Assembly: GCA_021827465.1 (NCBI GenBank)
Contig: JAKAVX010000158.1
Span: 1 to 6,534, forward strand
Reading direction: 5' to 3'
Source of the DNA: Deltaproteobacteria bacterium
GTDB taxonomy: Bacteria; Desulfobacterota_B; Binatia; Binatales; Binataceae
Length of the DNA stretch: 6,534 nucleotides
Below are positions 1 through 5,839 of this stretch, in pieces. Each line of letters opens with the position of its first letter. Within the stretch, counting starts at the first letter, position 1. The position numbers and the translations under genes are program-made. The notes beneath the pieces are model-generated. The model saw only the letters and a program-made list of their open reading frames with translations. It was not told the origin of the DNA and did not search any database.

Positions 1-45
1 CGACTCCGCGTGGAGCCGCCTTTCAAAAGATCTTCGATGAGCTGC

Positions 46-456
46 TTACTTCGCCTTCGCCGATTTCGCGGAGAAGGGATTCTCGTGTGCCCTGAGCGCC
101 AGCAATTGCAGCGCCGAGCCCACATCGAGCTCCGAATATTTTTGATTCGCGTACAACGCGTTGAGCCGCTTGACGGCCTGTTGCGAGGTCAGCGCCGACA
201 TCGACAGCTCATTGGCGAGCTGGCGAATTATCTTGCGCGAGCCTTTCCAGTGAAACAGGTCGCCCGCGACGGTCAGCGTGTTGAGCTTTGCCACGCTGAC
301 ACGCATCGCATCCGCGTAACCATAAACGTAGCCGTCCTTCGCCGGGCTGCTCAACTTGTTCCAGAAGGAACCGTTGTGTGAGATGCCTGGCGACGCGAAG
401 ACGACAGCCCAACTCATCAGAAAACCGGCCACTACGCCGGCGCCAAATTTTTTCAT
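46..456 (-). CDS. Small secreted protein of unknown function
   Basis: A 136-residue protein that I cannot assign to a function. The N terminus (MKKFGAGVVAGFLMSWAVVF) is a classic signal peptide: two lysines, a hydrophobic core at about residues 5-20 and a plausible signal peptidase I site after V-F-A (residue 21), so the product is probably periplasmic or secreted. No lipobox cysteine is present. The mature part has FWNKLS, then K-D-G-Y-V-Y-G-Y at 40-47, and a C-terminal helix-rich region with LNALYANQKYSELDVGSAL (99-117). This layout resembles small uncharacterised exported domains with a W...K..Y..GY signature, but that is a recollection, not a search result. The C terminus is rich in lysine and alanine. 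I chose ATG at 456 over an in-frame GTG at 498 because it places the signal peptide at the N terminus and has a GAGGGAG stretch upstream. It is transcribed divergently from the luxE-like operon. Confidence 0.72.
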   Translation of the reverse strand: MKKFGAGVVAGFLMSWAVVFASPGISHNGSFWNKLSSPAKDGYVYGYADAMRVSVAKLNTLTVAGDLFHWKGSRKIIRQLANELSMSALTSQQAVKRLNALYANQKYSELDVGSALQLLALRAHENPFSAKSAKAK

Positions 457-507
457 TTCTTTTTCGTGCGCTCCCTCGGCGCTCCCCGCCCCATCCACTG
501 AGGGACT

Positions 508-536
508 TTTCTAGCAGAAATACGCAACCCGCGCAA
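508..536 (-). promoter_or_regulatory. Candidate sigma70-like promoter for the small secreted protein
   Basis: On the minus strand, TTGCGC (531-536) and TAGAAA (508-513) are separated by 17 bases. They match the TTGACA/TATAAT consensus at 3 of 6 and 4 of 6 positions. Transcription would begin near base 500, giving a leader of roughly 45 bases before the ATG at 456. It would also leave the alternative GTG at 498 almost leaderless. The match is weak and could be chance in a region that is A/T-richer than its surroundings. Confidence 0.25.
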
Positions 537-576
537 AAACGTTACAAATCCGGTCCGATCCAACTTTTGCTATGCC

Positions 577-589
577 ATGTTGGTAACAT
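577..589. promoter_or_regulatory. 13-bp palindrome, candidate operator
   Basis: ATGTT-GGT-AACAT is a perfect inverted repeat of 5-bp arms around a 3-base centre. It sits in the A/T-richer middle of the divergent region, about 150 bases upstream of the luxE-like start. This is the size and position expected of a binding site for a dimeric regulator, but the arms are short and only one copy is present. No regulator gene of the DNA-binding type lies in the window. Confidence 0.25.
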
Positions 590-600
590 CGTTTTCCGAG

Positions 601-632
601 TCTGCGCAGCATTTAAAGCTCATCTTCGCAGA
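601..632. repeat. Inverted repeat in the divergent leader region
   Basis: TCTGCG (601-606) is perfectly complementary to CGCAGA (627-632), with a 20-base loop containing TTTAAA. On the plus strand the second arm runs into TTTTGG. The stem is short and the loop long, so a stable terminator is unlikely. If the operon promoter lies upstream, it would sit in the 5' leader of the luxE-like transcript. Confidence 0.2.
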
Positions 633-741
633 TTTTGGCTAAAGCAAAGTAAAGCTCTGGCCGCTTGCTACCGCCGCTGCCCCGATTGCCCCGCTTCACC
701 CCCCGATGTCATGATCTTTTCAAGCGTTCGCCTGATTTCTC

Positions 742-1857
742 ATGTCTATATACGAAGAAGTTCTTGATTTCATCGAACGGCCGGATCCTTCGCAATTCGG
801 AGCACTTGCGCTCGCGGTGTTTCGCCATCAGTTCGAGCGCGTCGAGCCGTATCGCGATTATTGCCTGTCGATAGGTGCGCATCCGGGCAGCATACGGTCA
901 CTGGATGAAGTCCCCGCGGTCAGCACGCTCGCCTTCAAGTATGCCGCGCTGGAAAACCGTGACTCATTCGGTCCCGGTGAGAGCCTGGTCTTTTTCACGA
1001 GCGGAACGACTATCGGGCGCGACGAGCGCGGGCGTCACGTCGTCCCGCGGCCGGAAGTTTACCGCGCATCCGCGATCGCCCATCTTCGCCGCATGCTGTT
1101 TCCCGACCGGATGAGGCTTCGGATGCTCGCGTTGCATCCCGACGCCGCTCGGATGCCCGAATCGTCGCTCGCCAGGATGATAACCTGGTGTGTCGAGGAG
1201 TTCGGCCTCGGTCCCGGCGTATGCGCGGCCGACCGCCACGGTCTCGACCTGCGGATGGCGACGCGCGTCCTTGCTGAAGCCGAGCGTGACGATGCGCCGG
1301 TCTGTATCCTTGGAACCACGGCCTCGATGGGCGCGCTCTTCGCCCGTATCGACGAGAGCGGAAACCGATTTCGGCTCGCCGCGGGCTCGCGCGTGATGGA
1401 CACCGGCGGAGCGAAGGGACAGGCCGCGCCGATGGACCCGGCCGAGCTAATCCGCGGATGCGTTGAGCGGCTCGGAATCGAGCCCTCGATGGTGATCAAC
1501 GAATACGGAATGACGGAGCTCTGCTCGCAGCTCTACGACGCCACCTCGTTCAACTCAGCCGACGCGGGAGAGCCGGGACGGCGCGCGAAGATCGCGCCCG
1601 CGTGGCTCGGCTGCGCGGCGGTTGATCCGGTGACGCTTCGGCCCGTAGTCGAAGGGCAATACGGACTGCTTCGCTTCTTCGACCTTGCCAATGTCGGCTC
1701 GGTATCGTGCGTGCTGACCGAGGATTTTGGGCGCGTCGAGAACGGGCGGGTTTATCTCGCGGGACGAGCCGCGATGGCGGACATTCGCGGATGCGCGCTC
1801 GGTATCGAGCAATTCGAAGCGCATCAACGCGCCGTCGCGGGCGGTGAGCGGGGATGA
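742..1857 (+). CDS. LuxE-family acyl-protein synthetase (acyl-activating enzyme)
   Basis: A 371-residue member of the LuxE/acyl-protein synthetase family (Pfam PF04443 by recognition), close to the usual LuxE length. LuxE enzymes activate a carboxylic acid with ATP to acyl-AMP, transfer the acyl group to a cysteine of their own, and pass it to the partner reductase LuxC. Visible motifs are the phosphate-binding loop FFTSGTT (84-90), TGGAKG (221-226), the adenylate-binding NEYGMTEL (253-260) and a C-terminal GR...DIRGC segment (341-351). Cys351, 20 residues from the end, is the likely acyl-carrying cysteine by analogy with LuxE. The ATG has no clear Shine-Dalgarno sequence. Its TGA overlaps the ATG of the reductase by four bases, as expected for enzymes that work as a complex. 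The acid substrate cannot be read from sequence. No luxA, luxB or luxD gene is nearby, so it is a non-luminous homologue. Confidence 0.9.
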   Translation: MSIYEEVLDFIERPDPSQFGALALAVFRHQFERVEPYRDYCLSIGAHPGSIRSLDEVPAVSTLAFKYAALENRDSFGPGESLVFFTSGTTIGRDERGRHVVPRPEVYRASAIAHLRRMLFPDRMRLRMLALHPDAARMPESSLARMITWCVEEFGLGPGVCAADRHGLDLRMATRVLAEAERDDAPVCILGTTASMGALFARIDESGNRFRLAAGSRVMDTGGAKGQAAPMDPAELIRGCVERLGIEPSMVINEYGMTELCSQLYDATSFNSADAGEPGRRAKIAPAWLGCAAVDPVTLRPVVEGQYGLLRFFDLANVGSVSCVLTEDFGRVENGRVYLAGRAAMADIRGCALGIEQFEAHQRAVAGGERG

Positions 1858-3131
1858 GCCGGCAATCGGAAGTGTTTGAACGCGCCGAGAGCGCCGATTC
1901 GCCGCTCGGAATTCCCGCGCCGCTTTCCGCCGCCGAGTTGCGCGCTCTTGCCAGTCGGCTTGCGCTGGAAAGCGAGCCTGCGCCAGGGCCCCTCGAAGCC
2001 GCGGCGGGTCTGGCAGCGGTGTTCGAGCGATGGCGCGTGCGCGGGTTTCCGGCGCGCGCGCATACGATCGCGCGAATCGCGGAGCGCTCCGGGATGTCGC
2101 GCGAACTGCTCGAAGAATCGCTCGACGCGCTTCTTGCGCCGTTCACCGCGGACGCGTTGGACGCTTTCGCAAAGCGTGTGAAGCGCCGACTTTCGGGTGT
2201 GGGCGCGTTCGTGATGCCCGCGAACGTGCCCGGCGCGGGACTTCATGAACTGGTCGCGGCGATGCTCGCGGGCGCAACCGCGCTCATCAAGGTTTCCTCG
2301 CGCGAGCCGTTCTTCTTCGCGGAGCTGACGGCGTCGCTGTCCGAAACGGCGCCAGACATTGCAGCACGGACAGCGGTCGTGTTCTTCGACCGGGAGAATC
2401 CCGAGCTTGCGGCCGCGATGCTCGATTCGAGCGATTTCGCGGTGGCGCTGGGCGCGGACGAGACGGTTTCGCGCCTTCATTCCCGTAGGCCCTTCTTCGG
2501 CTTCGGAAGCCGTGCGAGCGGCGCCTTCGTGACGCTAAGCGCGCTCGACAGACGCGGTCCGGAAACGGCCGCGGCGCTCGCCCGCGACGTTACGCTGTTC
2601 GAGCAGCAGGGATGCCTTTCGCCGCATCATATTTTTCTCGAGTGCAGCGACCCGGCCACGGCGGCGAGGTTCGGCGAATCGACGGCCGAGGCGCTTTCGG
2701 CGCTCGCTGAGCGGCTTTCGCCGGCGCGGCTCTCTTTCGAGGCGGCGTCCGCGATCCGGCGCGTGCGCGAAAGCGCGCGATGGAGACGGCTCGGCGGGCG
2801 CAACGTGACGCTTTGGGAAGGGCGCGGGATGGCATGGACGGTGGTGCTCGATCCCGAGGCGCGCTTCCAGCTCTCGCCGGGCTACAGAACCGTCACGATA
2901 ACTCCGCTCGCGAGCCTCGGCGATTTCGAGCAACGGCTCGCGCCGATGCGCGGAAAGCTCGAAGCGTTCTCGGTGACGGCGGGCGCGTCGTCGGCCGAAG
3001 CCGCGGCTGAGCTGCTCGGGCGGCTCGGAGTCGCGTGGATTTGCGAACCGGGCTCGATACAATCGCCGCCGCTCGAATGGAGACACGGAGGCGGAGGTTT
3101 TCTCGATTTCGTGACGGGTGCGGGGCGATGA
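1854..3131 (+). CDS. LuxC-family acyl-CoA/acyl-protein reductase
   Basis: A 425-residue LuxC-family fatty acyl reductase (Pfam PF05893 by recognition), somewhat shorter than luminous LuxC, which is near 480 residues. Family members use NADPH to reduce an acyl thioester to an aldehyde through an acyl-cysteine intermediate, in the aldehyde dehydrogenase fold. The first 110 residues are helical and variable. The cofactor domain shows VMPANVPGAGLHE (120-132) and ATALIKVSSREPFF (141-154). The catalytic stretch is LFEQQGCLSPHHIF (248-261) with Cys254 as nucleophile, matching the LuxC QQ-C-SPH pattern. The start overlaps the upstream stop as ATGA, with GGTGAG (1843-1848) five bases ahead as ribosome binding site. 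Its end overlaps the next start in the same way. Pairing with a LuxE homologue points to reduction of an enzyme-bound acyl group rather than free acyl-CoA, though both are possible. Confidence 0.92.
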   Translation: MSRQSEVFERAESADSPLGIPAPLSAAELRALASRLALESEPAPGPLEAAAGLAAVFERWRVRGFPARAHTIARIAERSGMSRELLEESLDALLAPFTADALDAFAKRVKRRLSGVGAFVMPANVPGAGLHELVAAMLAGATALIKVSSREPFFFAELTASLSETAPDIAARTAVVFFDRENPELAAAMLDSSDFAVALGADETVSRLHSRRPFFGFGSRASGAFVTLSALDRRGPETAAALARDVTLFEQQGCLSPHHIFLECSDPATAARFGESTAEALSALAERLSPARLSFEAASAIRRVRESARWRRLGGRNVTLWEGRGMAWTVVLDPEARFQLSPGYRTVTITPLASLGDFEQRLAPMRGKLEAFSVTAGASSAEAAAELLGRLGVAWICEPGSIQSPPLEWRHGGGGFLDFVTGAGR

Positions 3132-4345
3132 CCGAGCGCAAACGCCAGTTCCTGCGCCATGTCGCGCAAACCTCGGATGCGCCGATGGGGCTCGAAGTGC
3201 TCGACGCGCGGGGCTCGTGGCTCAGATGCGCCGACGGGCGGACGTATCTCGATTTCATCGCGGGTATCGGAGTGAGCGCGCTCGGTCACGGCCATCCTGC
3301 GGTCCTTCGCGCGATCGAAGAGCAGGCGCGCCGCCATCTGCACGTCATGGTTTACGGCGAGTACGTGATCGACGCGCAGGTCAAACTCGCGCGCCGGCTC
3401 GCCGAGTTGCTGCCCGACGGAATCGAGCGCGTTTACTTCACCAACAGCGGCGCGGAGGCGATCGAAGGCGCGCTCAAGGCGGCGCGCAAGCGTACAGGGC
3501 GCGCGGGGTTCGCCGCCTTCGATGGCGCCTATCATGGCGACACGATGGGCGCGCTCGCCCTTTCGGGAAATCCGGTGTTTCGGGCGCCGTTCGAGCCGCT
3601 GCCGGGTCCCGTGATTCATCTGCCGTACGACGACGCGGACGCGCTCGGCGCAATCGATTCGAGTATCGCGGCGGTGGTCGTCGAGCCGGTACAGGCCGAG
3701 GGCGGCGTCAGGATACCCGGCGCGCCGTTCATGCGGACGCTTCGCGAGCGATGCGATCGGGTGGGCGCGATGCTGATTTTCGACGAAGTGCTGACCGGTT
3801 TTGGAAGAACCGGGCGGCTCTTCGCGCTGGAGCATTCGGGCGTCGTGCCGGATATCGTCGTGCTCGCCAAGGCTCTCGGCGGCGGGCTTCCGCTCGGCGC
3901 GTTCTGCGGGCGCGACGAGACGCTCTCGACGCTCGCGCACGATCCGCCGCTCGGCCATATCACGACCTTCGGCGGCCATCCGCTTTCGTGCGCCGCCGGT
4001 CTCGCCGCGCTGGAGGTTGTCGTGTCCGAAGGCCTGGCGGATCGCGCGGACCGGATGGGACGCGAACTGATCGAAGGCATTCGCGGATTTGACGCTCCCG
4101 AGATAGCCGGCGTGCGCGGAATCGGGCTTTTGGTCGGGATCGAATTTCACGACGCCCGCTTTGCGCATCGCTTCGTCGCCGAAACCGTCGCTAACCGCGT
4201 GGTTATCAACTGGACGTTGAACGCGGAGCGGGTGGTCAGGCTTGCGCCGCCGCTGACGCTGGAAAACTCGGATCTGGAATTCGCGCTCGATGCAATGGGC
4301 CGGGCGCTTGCCAGTGCGGACGAGTGGGTGAAGGATCAGGCTTGA
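3128..4345 (+). CDS. Class III PLP-dependent aminotransferase
   Basis: A 405-residue class III (ornithine/4-aminobutyrate type) aminotransferase with all core elements present: TNSGAEA (105-111) for the cofactor phosphate, AYHGDTMG (134-141) with the stacking Tyr135, EPVQAEGG (186-193), FDE (218-220) with the pyridine-nitrogen Asp219, Lys248 in VVLAKAL as the Schiff-base lysine, and TTFGGHP (279-285) from the partner subunit. The C-terminal NWTLN...RLAPPLTLE segment recalls putrescine aminotransferase (PatA/YgjG) rather than acetylornithine aminotransferase; this is from memory, not an alignment. Such enzymes interconvert a terminal aldehyde and a primary amine with a 2-oxo acid or amino acid partner. 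I chose ATG at 3128 because it forms an ATGA overlap with the reductase stop. A start 93 bases upstream at 3035 would add only out-of-family sequence. Placed after an acid-to-aldehyde pair, it is well suited to make an amine, which is inference. Confidence 0.92.
   Translation: MTERKRQFLRHVAQTSDAPMGLEVLDARGSWLRCADGRTYLDFIAGIGVSALGHGHPAVLRAIEEQARRHLHVMVYGEYVIDAQVKLARRLAELLPDGIERVYFTNSGAEAIEGALKAARKRTGRAGFAAFDGAYHGDTMGALALSGNPVFRAPFEPLPGPVIHLPYDDADALGAIDSSIAAVVVEPVQAEGGVRIPGAPFMRTLRERCDRVGAMLIFDEVLTGFGRTGRLFALEHSGVVPDIVVLAKALGGGLPLGAFCGRDETLSTLAHDPPLGHITTFGGHPLSCAAGLAALEVVVSEGLADRADRMGRELIEGIRGFDAPEIAGVRGIGLLVGIEFHDARFAHRFVAETVANRVVINWTLNAERVVRLAPPLTLENSDLEFALDAMGRALASADEWVKDQA
4331..4335 (+). 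promoter_or_regulatory. Ribosome binding site supporting a TTG start of the kinase gene
   Basis: AAGGA lies six bases upstream of TTG at 4342, whose last two bases begin the aminotransferase stop codon. This repeats the four-base overlap of the two upstream junctions. The in-frame GTG at 4324 has no comparable site, and ATG at 4411 has only a poor one. The TTG is therefore the best supported start. Confidence 0.5.
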
Positions 4346-5667
4346 GCGGCGACCTGGCGCCGAAGAAAAGGGGGTTTCCGGACTTGCGCGGGGACAATCT
4401 CGGGCGACGCATGCAGGGCTCGGCTGCGAGCAGCGGCGCATTCGCCAGCGAAGACGAAGCCGCGATCCGGGTGCTGCGCACCAGCGGCTCGATCGCGATT
4501 TTCTTCCTCGTCACCTATCTGATCAATGATCTCGACGGGGACCTCTCATCGTCGTCGATTCTTGCCTTCTATCACTGGGTCACGATCTCCGCGGCGCTGC
4601 TGTTTTTCGGCGTCACCTGGACCTCGGTGTTCCGCCGCCATTGGAGGTTCTGTGTCCTGGGCTTCTCGATCGCTCTGCTTGCGATTTTCATCCTGATAAG
4701 CGCGCAGACCCGCGATCCGGATTCGCGCTACGTCGCAATTCTGCTGTTTCCGATCGCGACCGCGTCATTCGTCGACTGGGGATGGCGCTGGCAGTGCGTG
4801 ATGAGCGCGGTCTGCATCGCGCTCTACGCGCTTGCGCGCAGGGTGGTGCCGCTCGTGGCCGACGATTCGGTTCCTCGATGGCTTGGCCTGTTCGCGGCGG
4901 TGACGCTTGCGCAGGCGACGGCGCTGTTCATGCAGAACTACCGCGAGCGGATAAGGGTGCAGTTGCGCCAATTGATTGACGCCGCCGCGCTTCGCGAGAG
5001 CCAGGTCGCGACCATGGCCCACGATATCCGAAGTCCGCTGGCCGCGATCTCCGGCTTTGTCGAATTGCTGCAGGACGACGAGCTCGACCCCGAGGAACGC
5101 GAGGCTTTGCTCTCACGTATCGGGTCGACCGCTTGGAACATGGACCTGACGGTGGCCAACGTCCTCGACCTTTACCAGATCCAGGAAGGGCATCTGCCCG
5201 CCGCCCGGGCCCGTATCGACCCGAACCAGGCCATAGCCGACGCCGTCGAGCATTGCGAAGCCCAGGCCGCGCGCAAGGGACTCAGGCTTACCGCCGAGTG
5301 CGCATCGCTACCCGAAATCGAAGCTGACCCGCGCCATCTCGAGCGCGTGGCGAGAAATCTGCTCGCCTACGAGATCGGACGGCTCGGTGAGGGCGAGATC
5401 CGCCTTCGAGCTTTTAGCCGCGACGACTCGATCGTAATCGAGGTCAGCGACGACGGTCCGAGCCTCTCCGCCGAGCAGCTTGGAACGCTGTTTCTGCGCC
5501 CGGGCCAGGGCCGCGGCCCGCGCTCCAGTATCGGCCTTTACATTACCCGCGTGATCGTCGAGTCGGCGGGCGGCAGGGTCGAAGCGAAGCCTTTCGCCGA
5601 CAGCCATGGTCTCGCGCTGAGCGTGCGAATCCCGACATCGGCGCAAGGCCAGGCCCTGGACAGTTGA
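4342..5667 (+). CDS. Six-helix membrane sensor histidine kinase with degenerate ATP-binding motifs
   Basis: A 441-residue protein (numbered from the TTG) with a hydrophobic N-terminal half and a histidine kinase core. Six likely membrane helices lie at about 48-62, 74-93, 101-120, 131-146, 148-166 and 180-198, joined by short loops, with no extracytoplasmic domain and no PAS domain. The dimerisation domain carries MAHDIRSPLAAISGF, with His227 as phospho-acceptor. The ATPase domain follows: N-box RNLLAYE (338-344), G1-box SDDGPS (369-374), F-box LF.R (383-386) and G2-region SSIGLYITRV (395-404). Against the usual N-box NLL.NA, DxGxG and GxGLGL patterns, the second Asn is Tyr343, the second G1 glycine is Ser374, and the first G2 glycines are Arg394 and Ser396. 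Autophosphorylation may thus be weak or altered; phosphatase or partner-dependent function is possible. No response regulator is adjacent. It is translationally coupled to the aminotransferase, which suggests a sensing role tied to that pathway. The start is uncertain (GTG 4324 or ATG 4411). Confidence 0.85.
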   Translation: MSGDLAPKKRGFPDLRGDNLGRRMQGSAASSGAFASEDEAAIRVLRTSGSIAIFFLVTYLINDLDGDLSSSSILAFYHWVTISAALLFFGVTWTSVFRRHWRFCVLGFSIALLAIFILISAQTRDPDSRYVAILLFPIATASFVDWGWRWQCVMSAVCIALYALARRVVPLVADDSVPRWLGLFAAVTLAQATALFMQNYRERIRVQLRQLIDAAALRESQVATMAHDIRSPLAAISGFVELLQDDELDPEEREALLSRIGSTAWNMDLTVANVLDLYQIQEGHLPAARARIDPNQAIADAVEHCEAQAARKGLRLTAECASLPEIEADPRHLERVARNLLAYEIGRLGEGEIRLRAFSRDDSIVIEVSDDGPSLSAEQLGTLFLRPGQGRGPRSSIGLYITRVIVESAGGRVEAKPFADSHGLALSVRIPTSAQGQALDS

Positions 5668-5670
5668 ATG

Positions 5671-5709
5671 TGCGGGCAGGCCCAGGCAGGGCTGCCTCTA
5701 TTGCCCGCA
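5671..5709 (+). terminator. Nested stem-loop just after the kinase gene
   Basis: TGCGGGCA (5671-5678) pairs perfectly with TGCCCGCA (5702-5709). Inside it, AGGCA (5684-5688) pairs with TGCCT (5693-5697) around a four-base loop. The structure begins four bases after the kinase stop codon, the place expected for an operon end. The nearest T run (TTTT at 5721-5724) is twelve bases beyond the stem, so this is not a standard intrinsic terminator. It may instead be an RNA 3'-end-stabilising hairpin or a weak terminator. Confidence 0.4.
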
Positions 5710-5755
5710 GGAAGCGAATGTTTTAGCGTCAGCTTGTGCATCTGGACTCGTGCGA

Positions 5756-5791
5756 GGCCCGCTCATCGTCTGCGTCGTGCGCAAGCGGGCC
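5756..5791. repeat. GC-rich stem-loop upstream of thiL
   Basis: GGCCCGCT (5756-5763) is perfectly complementary to AGCGGGCC (5784-5791). The 20-base loop holds a further short stem, TGCG (5771-5774) with CGCA (5780-5783), abutting the right arm. No T tract follows on either strand. It lies about 50 bases before the thiL start, so it could be part of that gene's leader or a second operon-end structure. It does not show the conserved elements of a TPP riboswitch. Confidence 0.35.
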
Positions 5792-5839
5792 CTGCCTTGA
5801 AGCGATTTACTCCCGGATTCGGCGCCTTTGGCGCGCTTC

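Larger units (their letters stand above)
457..741. other. Divergent intergenic region
   Basis: This is the longest stretch without a gene and lies between two divergently transcribed genes, so it must supply promoters for both sides. It is visibly richer in A and T around 500-660 than the flanking coding sequence. It holds a candidate minus-strand promoter, a 13-bp palindrome (577-589) and a 6-bp inverted repeat with a 20-base loop (601-632). I could not find a convincing -35/-10 pair facing the plus-strand operon. The open frames across it (378-767 and 665-874 on the plus strand) give arginine- and proline-rich translations with no recognisable domain and are not credible genes. Confidence 0.6.

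Noticed and set aside
4..15. Short hairpin CTCC-GCGT-GGAG downstream of the minus-strand gene
   Set aside because: Only four base pairs, and the window ends before any T tract could be seen on the minus strand, so a terminator cannot be supported.
1824..2480. Minus-strand open frame of 218 codons opposite the LuxC-family gene
   Set aside because: Arginine-rich composition and no motif. It lies wholly within a well-supported plus-strand gene except for a few bases.
3118..4092. Plus-strand open frame of 324 codons overlapping the aminotransferase in another frame
   Set aside because: An arginine-dominated shadow of the aminotransferase, with no domain and no plausible start signal.
3128..4345. 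Calling the aminotransferase argD (acetylornithine aminotransferase)
   Set aside because: The class III fold is clear, but the C-terminal sequence and the LuxE/LuxC context fit an aldehyde/amine enzyme better, and no arginine genes are nearby.
2882..4441. A 519-codon open frame on the minus strand, antisense to the reductase end and the aminotransferase
   Set aside because: It is longer than the real gene beneath it, but its translation is rich in arginine, histidine and proline with no recognisable domain. The plus strand holds a complete aminotransferase with every catalytic motif. High GC third positions readily create such antisense frames.
5668..5839. Possible TPP riboswitch upstream of thiL
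   Set aside because: Thiamine genes often carry one, but I found neither the CUGAGA element nor the other conserved core segment of the THI box here.
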